DNA from: a virus
Reading direction: 5' to 3' (one strand)
IMG/VR virus record: IMGVR_UViG_3300049427_000022
Location: 1 to 56,247 of that record
DNA length: 56,247 bases
The notes beneath the pieces are model-generated. The model was given only the letters and a program-made list of their open reading frames with translations. It had not been told where the DNA came from and searched no databases. Numbering within the stretch: position 1 is the stretch's first letter; each line of letters opens with the position of its first letter. The position numbers were made by a program, and so were the translations under genes. This document shows positions 1 to 5,869 of this stretch, in pieces.

Positions 1-447
1 CTTTACAATCTGGCGAATTGCCGGGGAAGTATCGCCGTCGTAGGTGAAGCTTTTAATGTCGATTCCCATTTCGGCAATGATTTCGTTTAGTTCGCTTTTT
101 TGGTCTTGCGCCAGGGCCTTCGTCAGAAATAAGTAAAGGGCGCGGGCGTCGTCGTCTTCGGCTACCGCCTGTAGAACAGGAAGGTTATAGCATAGCGTTT
201 TTCCCGAAGCTGTCGGGGTTACAGCTACTACGTTTTCGCCTTTACGAATAGTTTCGTAAGCGGTGTACTGGTGACTGTATAAATGTTCAATCCCTCTTTT
301 AGCCAGTGCGTCTTTTATGCGCGAATCTACGCTATCAGGCATAGGTCGGGTTTTTGCTTCTATAGGTTCAACTTCGTGCCAGTTGATTATATTTTCATTC
401 CCTTTTAATTCCTCTATGAGTTGGGAAAGATTTTTCTTTCGAAACAT
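1..447 (-). CDS. mrfA: MrfA (YprA)-type DEAD/DEAH repair helicase, 5' part, host gene
   Basis: The first 149 codons are present; the gene runs off the left edge. The translation begins MFRKKNLSQLIEELKGNEN and continues NWHEVEPIEAKTRPMP, HQYTAYE and the Walker A motif TPTASGKT, then TKALAQDQKSELNEI. This closely follows the N-terminus of Bacillus YprA/MrfA, an ATP-dependent 3'-5' helicase used in mitomycin-lesion repair. Motif Ia reads FLTKALAQDQ, where I recall FPTKALAQDQ in relatives, so a Pro-to-Leu change is possible. The ATG at 445-447 has an AAAGGAG ribosome site. It reads out of the prophage and is taken as the chromosomal flank. Confidence 0.9.
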   Translation of the reverse strand, partial: MFRKKNLSQLIEELKGNENIINWHEVEPIEAKTRPMPDSVDSRIKDALAKRGIEHLYSHQYTAYETIRKGENVVAVTPTASGKTLCYNLPVLQAVAEDDDARALYLFLTKALAQDQKSELNEIIAEMGIDIKSFTYDGDTSPAIRQIVK

Positions 448-467
448 TATAACATCACTCCTTTATA

Positions 468-479
468 GAACGACTGTTC
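468..479. promoter_or_regulatory. LexA (DinR) box in the mrfA promoter
   Basis: GAACGACTGTTC matches the GAAC-N4-GTTC core of Gram-positive LexA operators. It lies between a minus-strand -10 TATAAT (484-489) and the mrfA ribosome site, so it would cover the transcription start. This fits damage-inducible expression of mrfA. The match is seen; regulation is inferred. Confidence 0.6.
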
Positions 480-483
480 CCCC

Positions 484-489
484 ATTATA
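484..489 (-). promoter_or_regulatory. mrfA -10 element
   Basis: TATAAT on the minus strand, 37 bases upstream of the mrfA start codon. The only -35 at 17 bp is a weak T-run (507-512) that overlaps the neighbouring terminator. The mrfA promoter therefore appears intact, and the prophage junction is probably to its right. Confidence 0.45.
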
Positions 490-506
490 AACGTTCCTGG
501 CAAAAT

Positions 507-537
507 AAAAAAAGCCTATTTTTAACAGGCTTTTTTT
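507..537 (-). terminator. Rho-independent terminator after the leftmost phage gene
   Basis: An 11-bp perfect stem, AAAAAAAGCCT (507-517) with AGGCTTTTTTT (527-537), and a 9-nt loop. The symmetric A/T tails mean it could work in both directions. It isolates the phage arm from mrfA. Confidence 0.8.
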
Positions 538-549
538 CTGGCTCATTAT

Positions 550-744
550 TTATGATTGTAATATTTCATATTCCCAGGCGCAGCCTTGGCAAGCTGCTAC
601 GGTTTCGGTTTCCGTTTCCCCTGTTATTGTATGTATCGTCGTTACCCGGAAGCGGTCGAATAGTTCGGTTTCCCGGCAGCTGCGGCAGTACCCGGTAGCA
701 GTCGTCAGATAGACGCGGCTTACTGGTTCCTGGTTCTCGTTCAT
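550..744 (-). CDS. Small CxxC/CxxC zinc-ribbon protein
   Basis: 64 residues with YCRSC near residue 20 and CQGC near residue 52: four cysteines spaced as in a zinc knuckle or ribbon. No catalytic motif is visible. Its ATG overlaps the stop of the preceding gene (ATGA, 741-744), so it is translationally coupled and last in the leftmost operon. Function unknown; a nucleic-acid-binding or structural zinc role is inference only. Confidence 0.7.
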   Translation of the reverse strand: MNENQEPVSRVYLTTATGYCRSCRETELFDRFRVTTIHTITGETETETVAACQGCAWEYEILQS

Positions 745-1055
745 GCTCGACTAAGCCCCCTATGTAATGGGTCAATAAGTTTCTCGCAGGCTTCCAGCTT
801 CGTATGGTCATACATTCCGAGTCGTTCCGCTATCCGCATATGTTGGTTAGGTTGTCCTTCTCGTTCCAGGTAAAGAAGCGCCCCGGCGCAATGTTCTTTT
901 TTTGCTGTGTTTAGCGTCTTATGACATTGGAAGGAGTTCCCTGCCATAAGATCGTTAGCTATGCCTTTTATACGGCCTTCTTCCAGTGTTGTATTCGTAC
1001 TGCTGCCTTCGATAAAGGGGCAGTCTTTACATGGCTTCGTTAGGTTAAAGTTCAT
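741..1055 (-). CDS. DUF6283-like cysteine-rich protein
   Basis: 104 residues beginning MNFNLTKPCKDCPF, with a later FQCHKT and HCAGALL. This CxxCPF...CHKT...CAGA pattern is typical of the small phage family DUF6283, whose function is unknown. The cysteines and histidine probably bind metal. It is coupled to the downstream gene by a 4-bp overlap and lies 13 bp after the upstream gene. Confidence 0.75.
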   Translation of the reverse strand: MNFNLTKPCKDCPFIEGSSTNTTLEEGRIKGIANDLMAGNSFQCHKTLNTAKKEHCAGALLYLEREGQPNQHMRIAERLGMYDHTKLEACEKLIDPLHRGLSRA

Positions 1056-1068
1056 GCCCGGCCCCCCT

Positions 1069-1572
1069 TTACGCGAATACCGATTTACGGCAGTATCGGC
1101 ATTTCCCGCATGTTACCGCGTCGGCTTCCTGGTCAGTAATGCTTTCCGGGTCTATTGTTCCAGCCAGGCCGCAGCCAGTGGAATTTTTGCTATCTGGTTC
1201 GTACAAGTGTATTTTCGGGTTTCCCTGGTAGCGTACCGTTTGTACGGTCTTCGGTAGCATTACGCCCAGGTCTGCGGCTACCCGCTTTTCGACTGCCGCG
1301 AAGTCTACAGCGATTACTGGCGCAGCTGCTATACTTGCCGCATGTTCGCCCCAGCCCAGCAATTCAAGCAGTGCTTTCGCCCTTTGCGCTTTATCCGGGT
1401 TAGCTGCCATATAGAGAGGTATCATTTCTTCCAGCAGTTCACGCTGGCCGAATTCCGGGCCGTTCGCTTTCGCTAGGGCATCGAGCAGCGCGCGCGTTTC
1501 CGGGACTAACTTTGTGCTATATACTACCAGGGTCTTACCTTCCGCGATTCGTTTACCTTTTGCCATTTGCAT
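1069..1572 (-). CDS. Hypothetical protein with C-terminal CxxC zinc motif
   Basis: 167 residues (165 from the second Met at 1566). The N-terminal half looks helical (KLVPETRALLDALAKANG), and the C-terminus carries CGKCRYC plus an isolated TGCG, suggesting a zinc site. Two starts are possible: ATG at 1572 is very close to GAGGGCGG, while ATG at 1566 has better spacing. First gene after the promoter at 1609-1638. Not recognised. Confidence 0.7.
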   Translation of the reverse strand: MQMAKGKRIAEGKTLVVYSTKLVPETRALLDALAKANGPEFGQRELLEEMIPLYMAANPDKAQRAKALLELLGWGEHAASIAAAPVIAVDFAAVEKRVAADLGVMLPKTVQTVRYQGNPKIHLYEPDSKNSTGCGLAGTIDPESITDQEADAVTCGKCRYCRKSVFA

Positions 1573-1608
1573 TACCGCCCTCGTTCAATGGATTATGTAT
1601 CTACCATA

Positions 1609-1638
1609 ATTATACTAGTAAAGATAACTTTAAGTAAA
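1609..1638 (-). promoter_or_regulatory. Early-type promoter of the leftmost operon
   Basis: -35 TTTACT (1633-1638), 18-bp spacer, -10 TATAAT (1609-1614), minus strand. The spacer contains GTTATCT, one half of the phage operator, but the other half is poor, so any repressor site here would be weak. TTTACT is shared by several other early promoters of this phage. Confidence 0.65.
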
Positions 1639-1693
1639 GACTTTTAATGACTGATTAAGGGCTGCAACTATGATATATAAAACCATCGTTCCG

Positions 1694-1911
1694 AAAGGGG
1701 GGTACTTCTATACAAAAAGTAAAAGCCGGGTAAGTGTACTAAGAAAGTACCCCCCCGGCAAATTACAGCGTTCTTATATTAAAAGTTCAAAAGAGTAGAA
1801 CAAAGAAGTAATACTATAAGTAATAGATACTAATAATAACTATATATATATATAACTATTATTATTTATTATTTATATATTTATATTATATATTAGTAGT
1901 CTTTTTACGCT
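1694..1911 (+). repeat. Element E1: G/C-tract inverted repeat plus AT-rich block, copy 1
   Basis: This fills most of the gene-free stretch 1573-1919. It starts with an 11-bp inverted repeat, GGGGGGTACTT (1697-1707) with AAGTACCCCCC (1745-1755), loop 37. A conserved TTACAGC...CTTATAT segment follows, and then an AT-only block (about 1834-1895). The same parts in the same order occur on the opposite strand at 31919-32123, with more than 40 identical bases in the AT block. No ORF of note. Orientation is opposite to the flanking genes. Function unknown. Confidence 0.85.
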
Positions 1912-1919
1912 GGAAGTCT

Positions 1920-2276
1920 TTACAGCCAGGTTTGCAGCTTTTCGAAATCCTTACCAGTCGCTTTTACATATAAACGCTGGCCGTCTTCGAAAGATATTAC
2001 CGCTGTACTAGCGTCTTTCTTACGGCCCCCAATTGCCGCGCCTGCAATCAGGCCTAAGCCCCCTGTAAGCACTCCGCCAATGATTGCCCCTGCTGCGGCT
2101 TTTCCCGCGCTTCGGGATGCGGCTTCCTGCCAGTCTAGCCCGGCGACTGTTAGCGTCGAAGAAGTGAACAATCCCGTTTTAAATTTAAGCGTACCTGGAT
2201 TGTTCCCCTTGTCTATGTATACGTCTATCCCCTTCACATGCTTACAGCCCGTTACGATTTTTAATCTAAGTGACAT
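1920..2276 (-). CDS. Hypothetical protein with glycine-rich hydrophobic hairpin
   Basis: 118 residues from ATG 2276 (MSLRLKIVTG); a longer reading from TTG 2339 runs through the promoter and operator and is rejected. A lysine-containing beta-type N-half is followed by AGAIIGGVLTGGLGLIAGAA, a glycine-zipper-like hydrophobic stretch, then GGRKKD and a beta-rich end. This resembles small bacterial glycine-zipper membrane or pore-like proteins. Transcribed from its own repressor-controlled promoter. Function unknown; a membrane-acting accessory protein is inference. Confidence 0.7.
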   Translation of the reverse strand: MSLRLKIVTGCKHVKGIDVYIDKGNNPGTLKFKTGLFTSSTLTVAGLDWQEAASRSAGKAAAGAIIGGVLTGGLGLIAGAAIGGRKKDASTAVISFEDGQRLYVKATGKDFEKLQTWL

Positions 2277-2307
2277 ACGTACCCAGCCCCTTCCTATTAT
2301 TTCCTTT

Positions 2308-2336
2308 ATTCTACATCGAATGTTCTCCCTAGACAA
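2308..2336 (-). promoter_or_regulatory. Promoter of the glycine-zipper gene
   Basis: -35 TTGTCT (2331-2336), 17-bp spacer, -10 TAGAAT (2308-2313). It sits directly after a terminator and is covered by a phage operator (2321-2338). Confidence 0.6.
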
Positions 2337-2338
2337 CA
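2321..2338. promoter_or_regulatory. Putative repressor operator (2321)
   Basis: TGTTCTCCCTAGACAACA matches the phage operator consensus TGTTATCTATAGATAACA at 14 of 18 positions and overlaps the -35 and spacer of the promoter at 2308-2336. Repression in the lysogen is inferred. Confidence 0.6.
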
Positions 2339-2349
2339 AAAAACGACAA

Positions 2350-2369
2350 AAGGCCCGCTATGGGGCCTT
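2350..2369 (-). terminator. Terminator after the 94-residue gene
   Basis: AAGGCCC (2350-2356) and GGGCCTT (2363-2369) form a 7-bp stem with a 6-nt loop, followed on the minus strand by TTGTCGTTTTTT. It separates two independently promoted genes. Confidence 0.7.
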
Positions 2370-2372
2370 CTA

Positions 2373-2657
2373 CTAAGTATATATGCGTATAAAGTTGTCT
2401 TCGTCTGCAATGGCTGTGTTATCCCATTTTCGGGAAGCTAGCAGCTTCGCCTGGGCGATGTCGCCAGCCCTTACGGCCTTCTGTATTTCTCCTATACGGT
2501 AATGGCGCTGCTTGTCGTGAATGGATACCAGCGCCAGCTGCGAAAGAATGACCAGCTGGCCGTCTGTCATGTCTGCGGTAAAAAGGCCCTTCGTGTAATT
2601 CTCTACCGCCATCTTTATGTACTTGTCTATAAATTGCTGCGTCGCTCTTTTATTCAT
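2373..2657 (-). CDS. Hypothetical small helical protein
   Basis: 94 residues, apparently all helical (QQFIDKYIKMAVENYTKG; IQKAVRAGDIAQAKLLA). ATG 2657 has a GGGAGAG ribosome site. It follows the 2694-3002 gene by 36 bp, probably in the same transcript from the promoter at 3043-3071. No recognised domain. Confidence 0.65.
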   Translation of the reverse strand: MNKRATQQFIDKYIKMAVENYTKGLFTADMTDGQLVILSQLALVSIHDKQRHYRIGEIQKAVRAGDIAQAKLLASRKWDNTAIADEDNFIRIYT

Positions 2658-2693
2658 TTGTCGCCACTCTCCCTATTCTTTACAGATATTATG

Positions 2694-3002
2694 TCATTTC
2701 GGTGCTACAGGAACAATAAGCCATTTACCGGGTACAATGCGGTACGCCGGGTTCGTGTCCAGCACTTCGTAAGCTTCCGGGTCAAGCCCCTGGTCTATCA
2801 AGTCTGCGGGGCGTTTTACGAAAGTGCCGTCGTTCAGCGGGTTACGTGCTTTCTGCGCCAGCTGTAGGCTTCCGCTAAAAGCTTTCGGCTTTATCATTTT
2901 CCCGCAGTCCGAAGCCCATACTACAGCATGGCTGTAAGTCCTATCAGTCGTTCGCGTTACCTCTATCCCGTTAACTACTGCTGAACAAATCGTTTTTGCC
3001 AT
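2694..3002 (-). CDS. Hypothetical protein
   Basis: 102 residues from ATG 3002 (MAKTICSAVVNGIEVTRTTD), preceded by GAGGGCGA at good spacing. A longer reading from 3044 would begin inside the operator. It contains DRTYSHAVVWASDCGK, short beta strands and a basic central stretch. Compact phage accessory protein of unknown role, first gene behind an operator-controlled promoter. Confidence 0.7.
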   Translation of the reverse strand: MAKTICSAVVNGIEVTRTTDRTYSHAVVWASDCGKMIKPKAFSGSLQLAQKARNPLNDGTFVKRPADLIDQGLDPEAYEVLDTNPAYRIVPGKWLIVPVAPK

Positions 3003-3025
3003 ATTGTCGCCCTCATTTCGTAAGT

Positions 3026-3043
3026 TGTTATCTATAGGCAACA
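3026..3043. promoter_or_regulatory. Putative repressor operator (3026)
   Basis: TGTTATCTATAGGCAACA, 16 of 18 to consensus, lies immediately downstream of the -10 of the promoter at 3043-3071, where bound repressor would block initiation. Confidence 0.75.
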
Positions 3044-3071
3044 TTATATATAAATAACAATTAAAAGTAAA
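3043..3071 (-). promoter_or_regulatory. Early promoter for 2694-3002 and 2373-2657
   Basis: -35 TTTACT (3066-3071), exact 17-bp spacer, -10 TATAAT (3043-3048). This is a near-consensus sigma-A promoter with an operator abutting the -10. Confidence 0.8.
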
Positions 3072-3249
3072 GACATCTTTATAACTTTACTTATTCAATA
3101 AGCAAAGACTTATAAATTAGAGAGTCGCCCCGAATTATCTAAAATTTCCATGGGTACTATATGCATTTAAATATTCACACTTTAGCCACATGAATGTTAT
3201 CCCAAAATTAGAAGGATTACCCGAAAATGTCGAATGCGATAACGTACAA
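3072..3249. other. AT-rich gene-free stretch
   Basis: Part of the 424-bp gap between the genes at 3002 and 3427. I see no ORF with a ribosome site here. A 50-codon open stretch on the plus strand from about 3191 has no ribosome site and runs through the terminator, so it was not called. TGTTATC at 3195 is an isolated operator half. Confidence 0.5.
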
Positions 3250-3285
3250 AAAGCCTACGCTGTAAGGTTTTTCAGCGTAGGCTTT
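3250..3285 (+). terminator. Strong hairpin terminator
   Basis: A 13-bp perfect stem, AAAGCCTACGCTG (3250-3262) with CAGCGTAGGCTTT (3273-3285), 10-nt loop. It is followed by ATTTTTG on the plus strand and preceded by an A-run that gives a T-tract on the minus strand. Probably bidirectional; it lies between the XRE gene and the accessory promoters. Confidence 0.8.
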
Positions 3286-3381
3286 ATTTTTGTTGGATAC
3301 AATTGTCTTCATTTGTCGTTTAGTGTCGATATATTATGATAGCTTCGTATCAAATTTACATTTATTATAGAAAAAAAGAAC

Positions 3382-3430
3382 TCTACGCTAGCGTAGAATC
3401 GCGGTCGGAGTAAACCGTAAAACGGTTTAC
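3382..3430. repeat. Perfect palindrome plus inverted repeat downstream of the XRE gene
   Basis: TCTACGCTAGCGTAGA (3382-3397) is a perfect 16-bp palindrome. GTAAACCGT-aaa-ACGGTTTAC (3410-3430) is a perfect 9-bp inverted repeat overlapping the stop codon of the XRE gene. Neither is followed by a clear T-tract on the minus strand. They may be a weak terminator or protein-binding sites. Confidence 0.6.
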
Positions 3431-3663
3431 TTTACTGCCTTCTCACCAAACAACAAAAAGCCATTTTCGTATAAAGCACGGGGGTCGCAGCCTAAAACAT
3501 TGGATACAATGAATATGCTTCTTAAAGACATAGCACGTTCATTAGTAGCCCAAAAGGATATTTGCCGAAAATCAAAACCCGTTTCTTCGGCTAACTTCTG
3601 CTGGTTCCAACCTTTGGCGGCTAATTGGTTATTGAGAAGGCAGTGTCCGACTTCACCAGTCAT
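3427..3663 (-). CDS. XRE-family HTH regulator
   Basis: 78 residues. NNQLAAKGWNQQKLAEETGF followed by RQISFWATNERAMSLRSIF is a Cro/CI-type helix-turn-helix covering about residues 11-60. No oligomerisation or protease domain. ATG 3663 has a GGAGG ribosome site 6 nt upstream. It is divergent from the plus-strand gene at 3804; the intergenic inverted repeat at 3742-3760 is a likely target. Distinct from the CI and Cro genes at the other end. Confidence 0.8.
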   Translation of the reverse strand: MTGEVGHCLLNNQLAAKGWNQQKLAEETGFDFRQISFWATNERAMSLRSIFIVSNVLGCDPRALYENGFLLFGEKAVK

Positions 3664-3699
3664 AACGGCCCTCCGAATGATACATTTTTCAACTTATCT

Positions 3700-3728
3700 A
3701 TCATAAGGTATTTTCGCTTTACAGGAAA
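3700..3728 (-). promoter_or_regulatory. Promoter of the XRE gene
   Basis: -35 TTTCCT (3723-3728), 17-bp spacer, -10 TATGAT (3700-3705) on the minus strand. Confidence 0.5.
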
Positions 3729-3741
3729 GGAGTGGAAAATA

Positions 3742-3760
3742 ATACAATTGATTATTGTAT
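3742..3760. promoter_or_regulatory. Inverted repeat in the divergent promoter
   Basis: ATACAAT-tgatt-ATTGTAT, a perfect 7-bp inverted repeat overlapping the plus-strand -35. It differs from the CI operator and is a plausible site for the adjacent XRE protein. Confidence 0.55.
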
Positions 3761-3776
3761 GTGTTAGAAGTATTTA
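3748..3776 (+). promoter_or_regulatory. Promoter of the plus-strand coiled-coil gene
   Basis: -35 TTGATT (3748-3753), 17-bp spacer, -10 TATTTA (3771-3776), 28 bp before the start codon at 3804. Confidence 0.5.
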
Positions 3777-3803
3777 ACTTACATCATAAGAGGGGTACTA
3801 CAC

Positions 3804-4028
3804 ATGTGGATAACGGATAATGAGGACTTAACTGAATTGATTGCTTCCGCAAAAAATAGACTAAAGATATTACGCAGGCAGCAAGAAGAAGATTTAGAGG
3901 AATTGGCAGCAGCTAATAAAACCGTTAAAAATGCACAAGAAGCGCTGCTACATAATTTACAAAAATCGGCTATGGATGAAATAAACGCGCTACAAGCAGC
4001 CGTCGACGCTGCGCTATTTAACGCTTAA
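3804..4028 (+). CDS. Small coiled-coil protein, divergent from the XRE regulator
   Basis: 74 residues, almost entirely predicted helix with heptad character (LKILRRQQEEDLEELAAANK; ALLHNLQKSAMDEINALQAA). Preceded by AAGAGGGG and closed by its own terminator at 4034-4059. It is one of only three plus-strand genes in the prophage, so it can be expressed independently of the lytic operons. A lysogenic-conversion, exclusion or toxin/antitoxin-like role is possible but not shown. Confidence 0.7.
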   Translation: MWITDNEDLTELIASAKNRLKILRRQQEEDLEELAAANKTVKNAQEALLHNLQKSAMDEINALQAAVDAALFNA

Positions 4029-4033
4029 AATAC

Positions 4034-4059
4034 ACCCGGACAGATTTATCTGTCCGGGT
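4034..4059 (+). terminator. Terminator of the plus-strand gene
   Basis: ACCCGGACAGAT (4034-4045) pairs with ATCTGTCCGGGT (4048-4059), followed by CTTTTAATA. The innermost bases must open to form the loop. Confidence 0.8.
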
Positions 4060-4076
4060 CTTTTAATATAACAAAT

Positions 4077-4105
4077 AAAAAAGCCCCCAGCCGTTAGGCT
4101 AGGGG
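4077..4105 (-). terminator. End-of-late-operon terminator
   Basis: On the minus strand CCCCTAGCC-taac-GGCTGGGGG (one mismatch) is followed by CTTTTTTATTT. It lies just beyond the holin gene and faces the plus-strand terminator at 4034-4059. Confidence 0.8.
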
Positions 4106-4157
4106 AAAAGTCGAAGGAAAAAACTTCCCAGCTTTGGGGCTACGCCCGCCGCCAGGA

Positions 4158-4367
4158 TTACTTCGTATTCGTTTCGTGTCCGAAAGTGCTGTAAATCCCG
4201 CCGCCTAATAGTGCGTAGGTAATAAGGTCTACGTACAGCTGGTAAGTTCCCAGGTCGGGCGCTTGTCCGTATTTCGCAAGTACCTGATAAATCACCGAAG
4301 CTATAGCCGCCAGGAATAGCGGGTTTGTAATTCTCTTTTTAAATGCTGCTTTCTGTTTCTTTGTCAT
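4158..4367 (-). CDS. Holin (phi LC3-type)
   Basis: 69 residues: a basic N-terminus (MTKKQKAAFKKR), the family-like ITNPLF start of TM1 (PLFLAAIASVIYQVLAKYG), a short loop, a second hydrophobic segment (YVDLITYALLGGGIYSTFG) and a polar tail. Size and topology match the two-TM phage holins of the phi LC3 family. Start overlaps the amidase stop by 4 bp. Last gene of the lysis module and late operon; it should form membrane lesions that time lysis. Confidence 0.85.
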   Translation of the reverse strand: MTKKQKAAFKKRITNPLFLAAIASVIYQVLAKYGQAPDLGTYQLYVDLITYALLGGGIYSTFGHETNTK

Positions 4368-5125
4368 TTGATACCAGCCGCCTTTCGCGCTTCTTCCGCT
4401 AATGTATGTTGCCTGTCACGAAGGGCCAGCTGCTTCTTCGCTTCTGCTGCGTTTCCTACCTTCTTCGCTGCTAGGTATGCTTCGTTATGTTTGCCCCATG
4501 CAGGGCCTAGAAACCCGTCGATAATGTCCTGCGCGAAGGGCTTAAAGCGTTTCTGCGATTCTTTTAATGCCATTTCGTCGTCCTCCCCTATTCGTGTGTA
4601 CAGTTCCTGCCAGGGGAATTTCGGCCCAGGGCAGTAAGGTTTTCTTACCGGGTCAATTTGAAAGTGACCGACGACGGTATAGCTGTTGAGAGGAAAGCGC
4701 TCGGATTCGCCCCATATACGGGCTACTTCGTCAGTTATGTACTTATGCAGCCACACACTTGCCGCCAGCTGCGCTTCGGTTAGCTGGCCGTCGGTTCCCT
4801 CATGTTCGATTCCAATTAGGAATTTATTGGGGTTAACAAATTCTTTACGACATTTATCTTTTACAATTTGGGCCTTAACTTTTGACAGGGTTACAGCAGT
4901 AATCCCTTGCGTCCATGCCATGCGACGAATATCTACGTATTGGTCGATTTCGCCCGACTTGCTTATGCCGAAGTGCGCGCTGCTTACTTCGTTCCCTGCG
5001 CTGGTAAACCATTGCCGCATACTGTACATAGTGCCACCGCTTATATGGTCACAGATACCGATAGGTATATGACCTTCCCGGCTGCTGTTGTTCGTGTGTG
5101 CGTTACCTCGCTGTACAATTTGCAT
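4364..5125 (-). CDS. Endolysin: N-acetylmuramoyl-L-alanine amidase (Amidase_2)
   Basis: 253 residues. A peptidoglycan-recognition/amidase fold over about residues 1-170 with CDHISGG (His27), SSAHFGIS, IGIEHEG (Glu107), VVGHF (His154) and YCPGP (Cys165), the zinc and catalytic positions expected for Amidase_2. It cleaves the amide between MurNAc and the stem peptide. The last 80 residues are charged and helical, not a recognised wall-binding repeat. Start overlaps the XhlA-like stop (TAATG). Sits between XhlA-like protein and holin in a standard lysis cassette. Confidence 0.93.
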   Translation of the reverse strand: MQIVQRGNAHTNNSSREGHIPIGICDHISGGTMYSMRQWFTSAGNEVSSAHFGISKSGEIDQYVDIRRMAWTQGITAVTLSKVKAQIVKDKCRKEFVNPNKFLIGIEHEGTDGQLTEAQLAASVWLHKYITDEVARIWGESERFPLNSYTVVGHFQIDPVRKPYCPGPKFPWQELYTRIGEDDEMALKESQKRFKPFAQDIIDGFLGPAWGKHNEAYLAAKKVGNAAEAKKQLALRDRQHTLAEEARKAAGIK

Positions 5126-5508
5126 TAAGGCGTACCTCCTTTCGCGGCTAGGTAGCCGATTAGTGCAGCTACGGTTATGGTTACAATCTTTACTATTGTT
5201 GTTTGCCAGTTGGTGGATTGCTGGCCGCTTTGCTTCGTCATATTTTGCAGCAGCTTCGCGCTATCGCTAGTCATTTGACCGAATATAGTTAAGATACGGT
5301 TTTCGAAGCCGTCCAAACGTGGGAAAATCGTTTCTACTAAGGTCTGCGTCTTTACCTGGTTACTTCCTAGCAGCTGTACGTCGCTTCGCAGCTGGTTATA
5401 GTTGTCTTCGATTCGCGCCAGGCGCTGCCGCGTTTCTATCGCTTCTGCGTTAAGCCTGGCGATATGTTCGCCGTATTCTTCCGGGCTGGGTATTCTTCCT
5501 GGTTCCAT
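5125..5508 (-). CDS. XhlA-like lysis accessory membrane protein
   Basis: 127 residues: a long amphipathic coiled coil (EHIARLNAEAIETRQRLARI onward), then a single C-terminal membrane segment (IVKIVTITVAALIGYLAAKG). This is the XhlA topology; in PBSX, XhlA works with holin XhlB in lysis. ATG 5508 is preceded by AAGGGGG. First gene of the lysis module, 38 bp after a terminator-like hairpin. Confidence 0.8.
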   Translation of the reverse strand: MEPGRIPSPEEYGEHIARLNAEAIETRQRLARIEDNYNQLRSDVQLLGSNQVKTQTLVETIFPRLDGFENRILTIFGQMTSDSAKLLQNMTKQSGQQSTNWQTTIVKIVTITVAALIGYLAAKGGTP

Positions 5509-5545
5509 CTGGCCGCTGCCCCCTTCTTGTCGTCAATAGAAAAAA

Positions 5546-5562
5546 CCCCCAATTTTTGGGGG
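5546..5562 (-). terminator. Internal terminator before the lysis genes
   Basis: On the minus strand CCCCCAA-aaa-TTGGGGG is followed by TTTTTTCTATT. It lies between the tail genes and the lysis genes, so lysis transcription may depend on read-through or antitermination. Confidence 0.75.
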
Positions 5563-5602
5563 CATCGGTATTCTAACTGTGTAGGTTGAATTCTTGTTAT
5601 CT

Positions 5603-5869
5603 TTACGTCAGAGGTACAGGCACATACTGCGGGTCTTCCGGCCCTTTGAGTGCTAACGTATCGGCATGGTGCTGCGGGCTAATCCAGCCGTTCGCAAGGG
5701 CGCGGTCAATATCATTAATAAAGTAACTGCGGGCAGCGTAGTTCATAACCGGGCCGCCTGTTGGTTCTACATATTCGGGCCTAGTTGCTTCGATTTTCTC
5801 GAAACTGTTTGCCCCTGTAAGATAGACGTTAGTGGCGTAAGACTTTACAAGTAGATTATTTACAGCCAT
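5603..5869 (-). CDS. XkdX-like small protein downstream of the tail fibre
   Basis: 88 residues containing INDIDRALANGWISPQHHAD, similar in pattern to the short XkdX proteins found after fibre genes in Bacillales prophages. The rest is beta-like (AVNNLLVKSYATNVYLTG). Start overlaps the upstream stop (TAATG). Structural or assembly role unknown. Confidence 0.65.
   Translation of the reverse strand: MAVNNLLVKSYATNVYLTGANSFEKIEATRPEYVEPTGGPVMNYAARSYFINDIDRALANGWISPQHHADTLALKGPEDPQYVPVPLT

Noticed and set aside
1612-1629. AGATAAC near the promoter at 1609-1638 as another repressor operator
   Set aside because: Only one half of the palindrome matches, so it was not listed as a site.
1697-1755. 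G-tract/C-tract hairpin as a rho-independent terminator
   Set aside because: There is no T-tract after either arm, the loop is 37-45 nt, and the flanking gene direction differs between E1 and E2.
3191-3343. Plus-strand open stretch of 50 codons (MNVIPKLEGLPENVECDN...)
   Set aside because: No ribosome site or promoter, and it runs straight through the strong terminator at 3250-3285; probably chance or a remnant.
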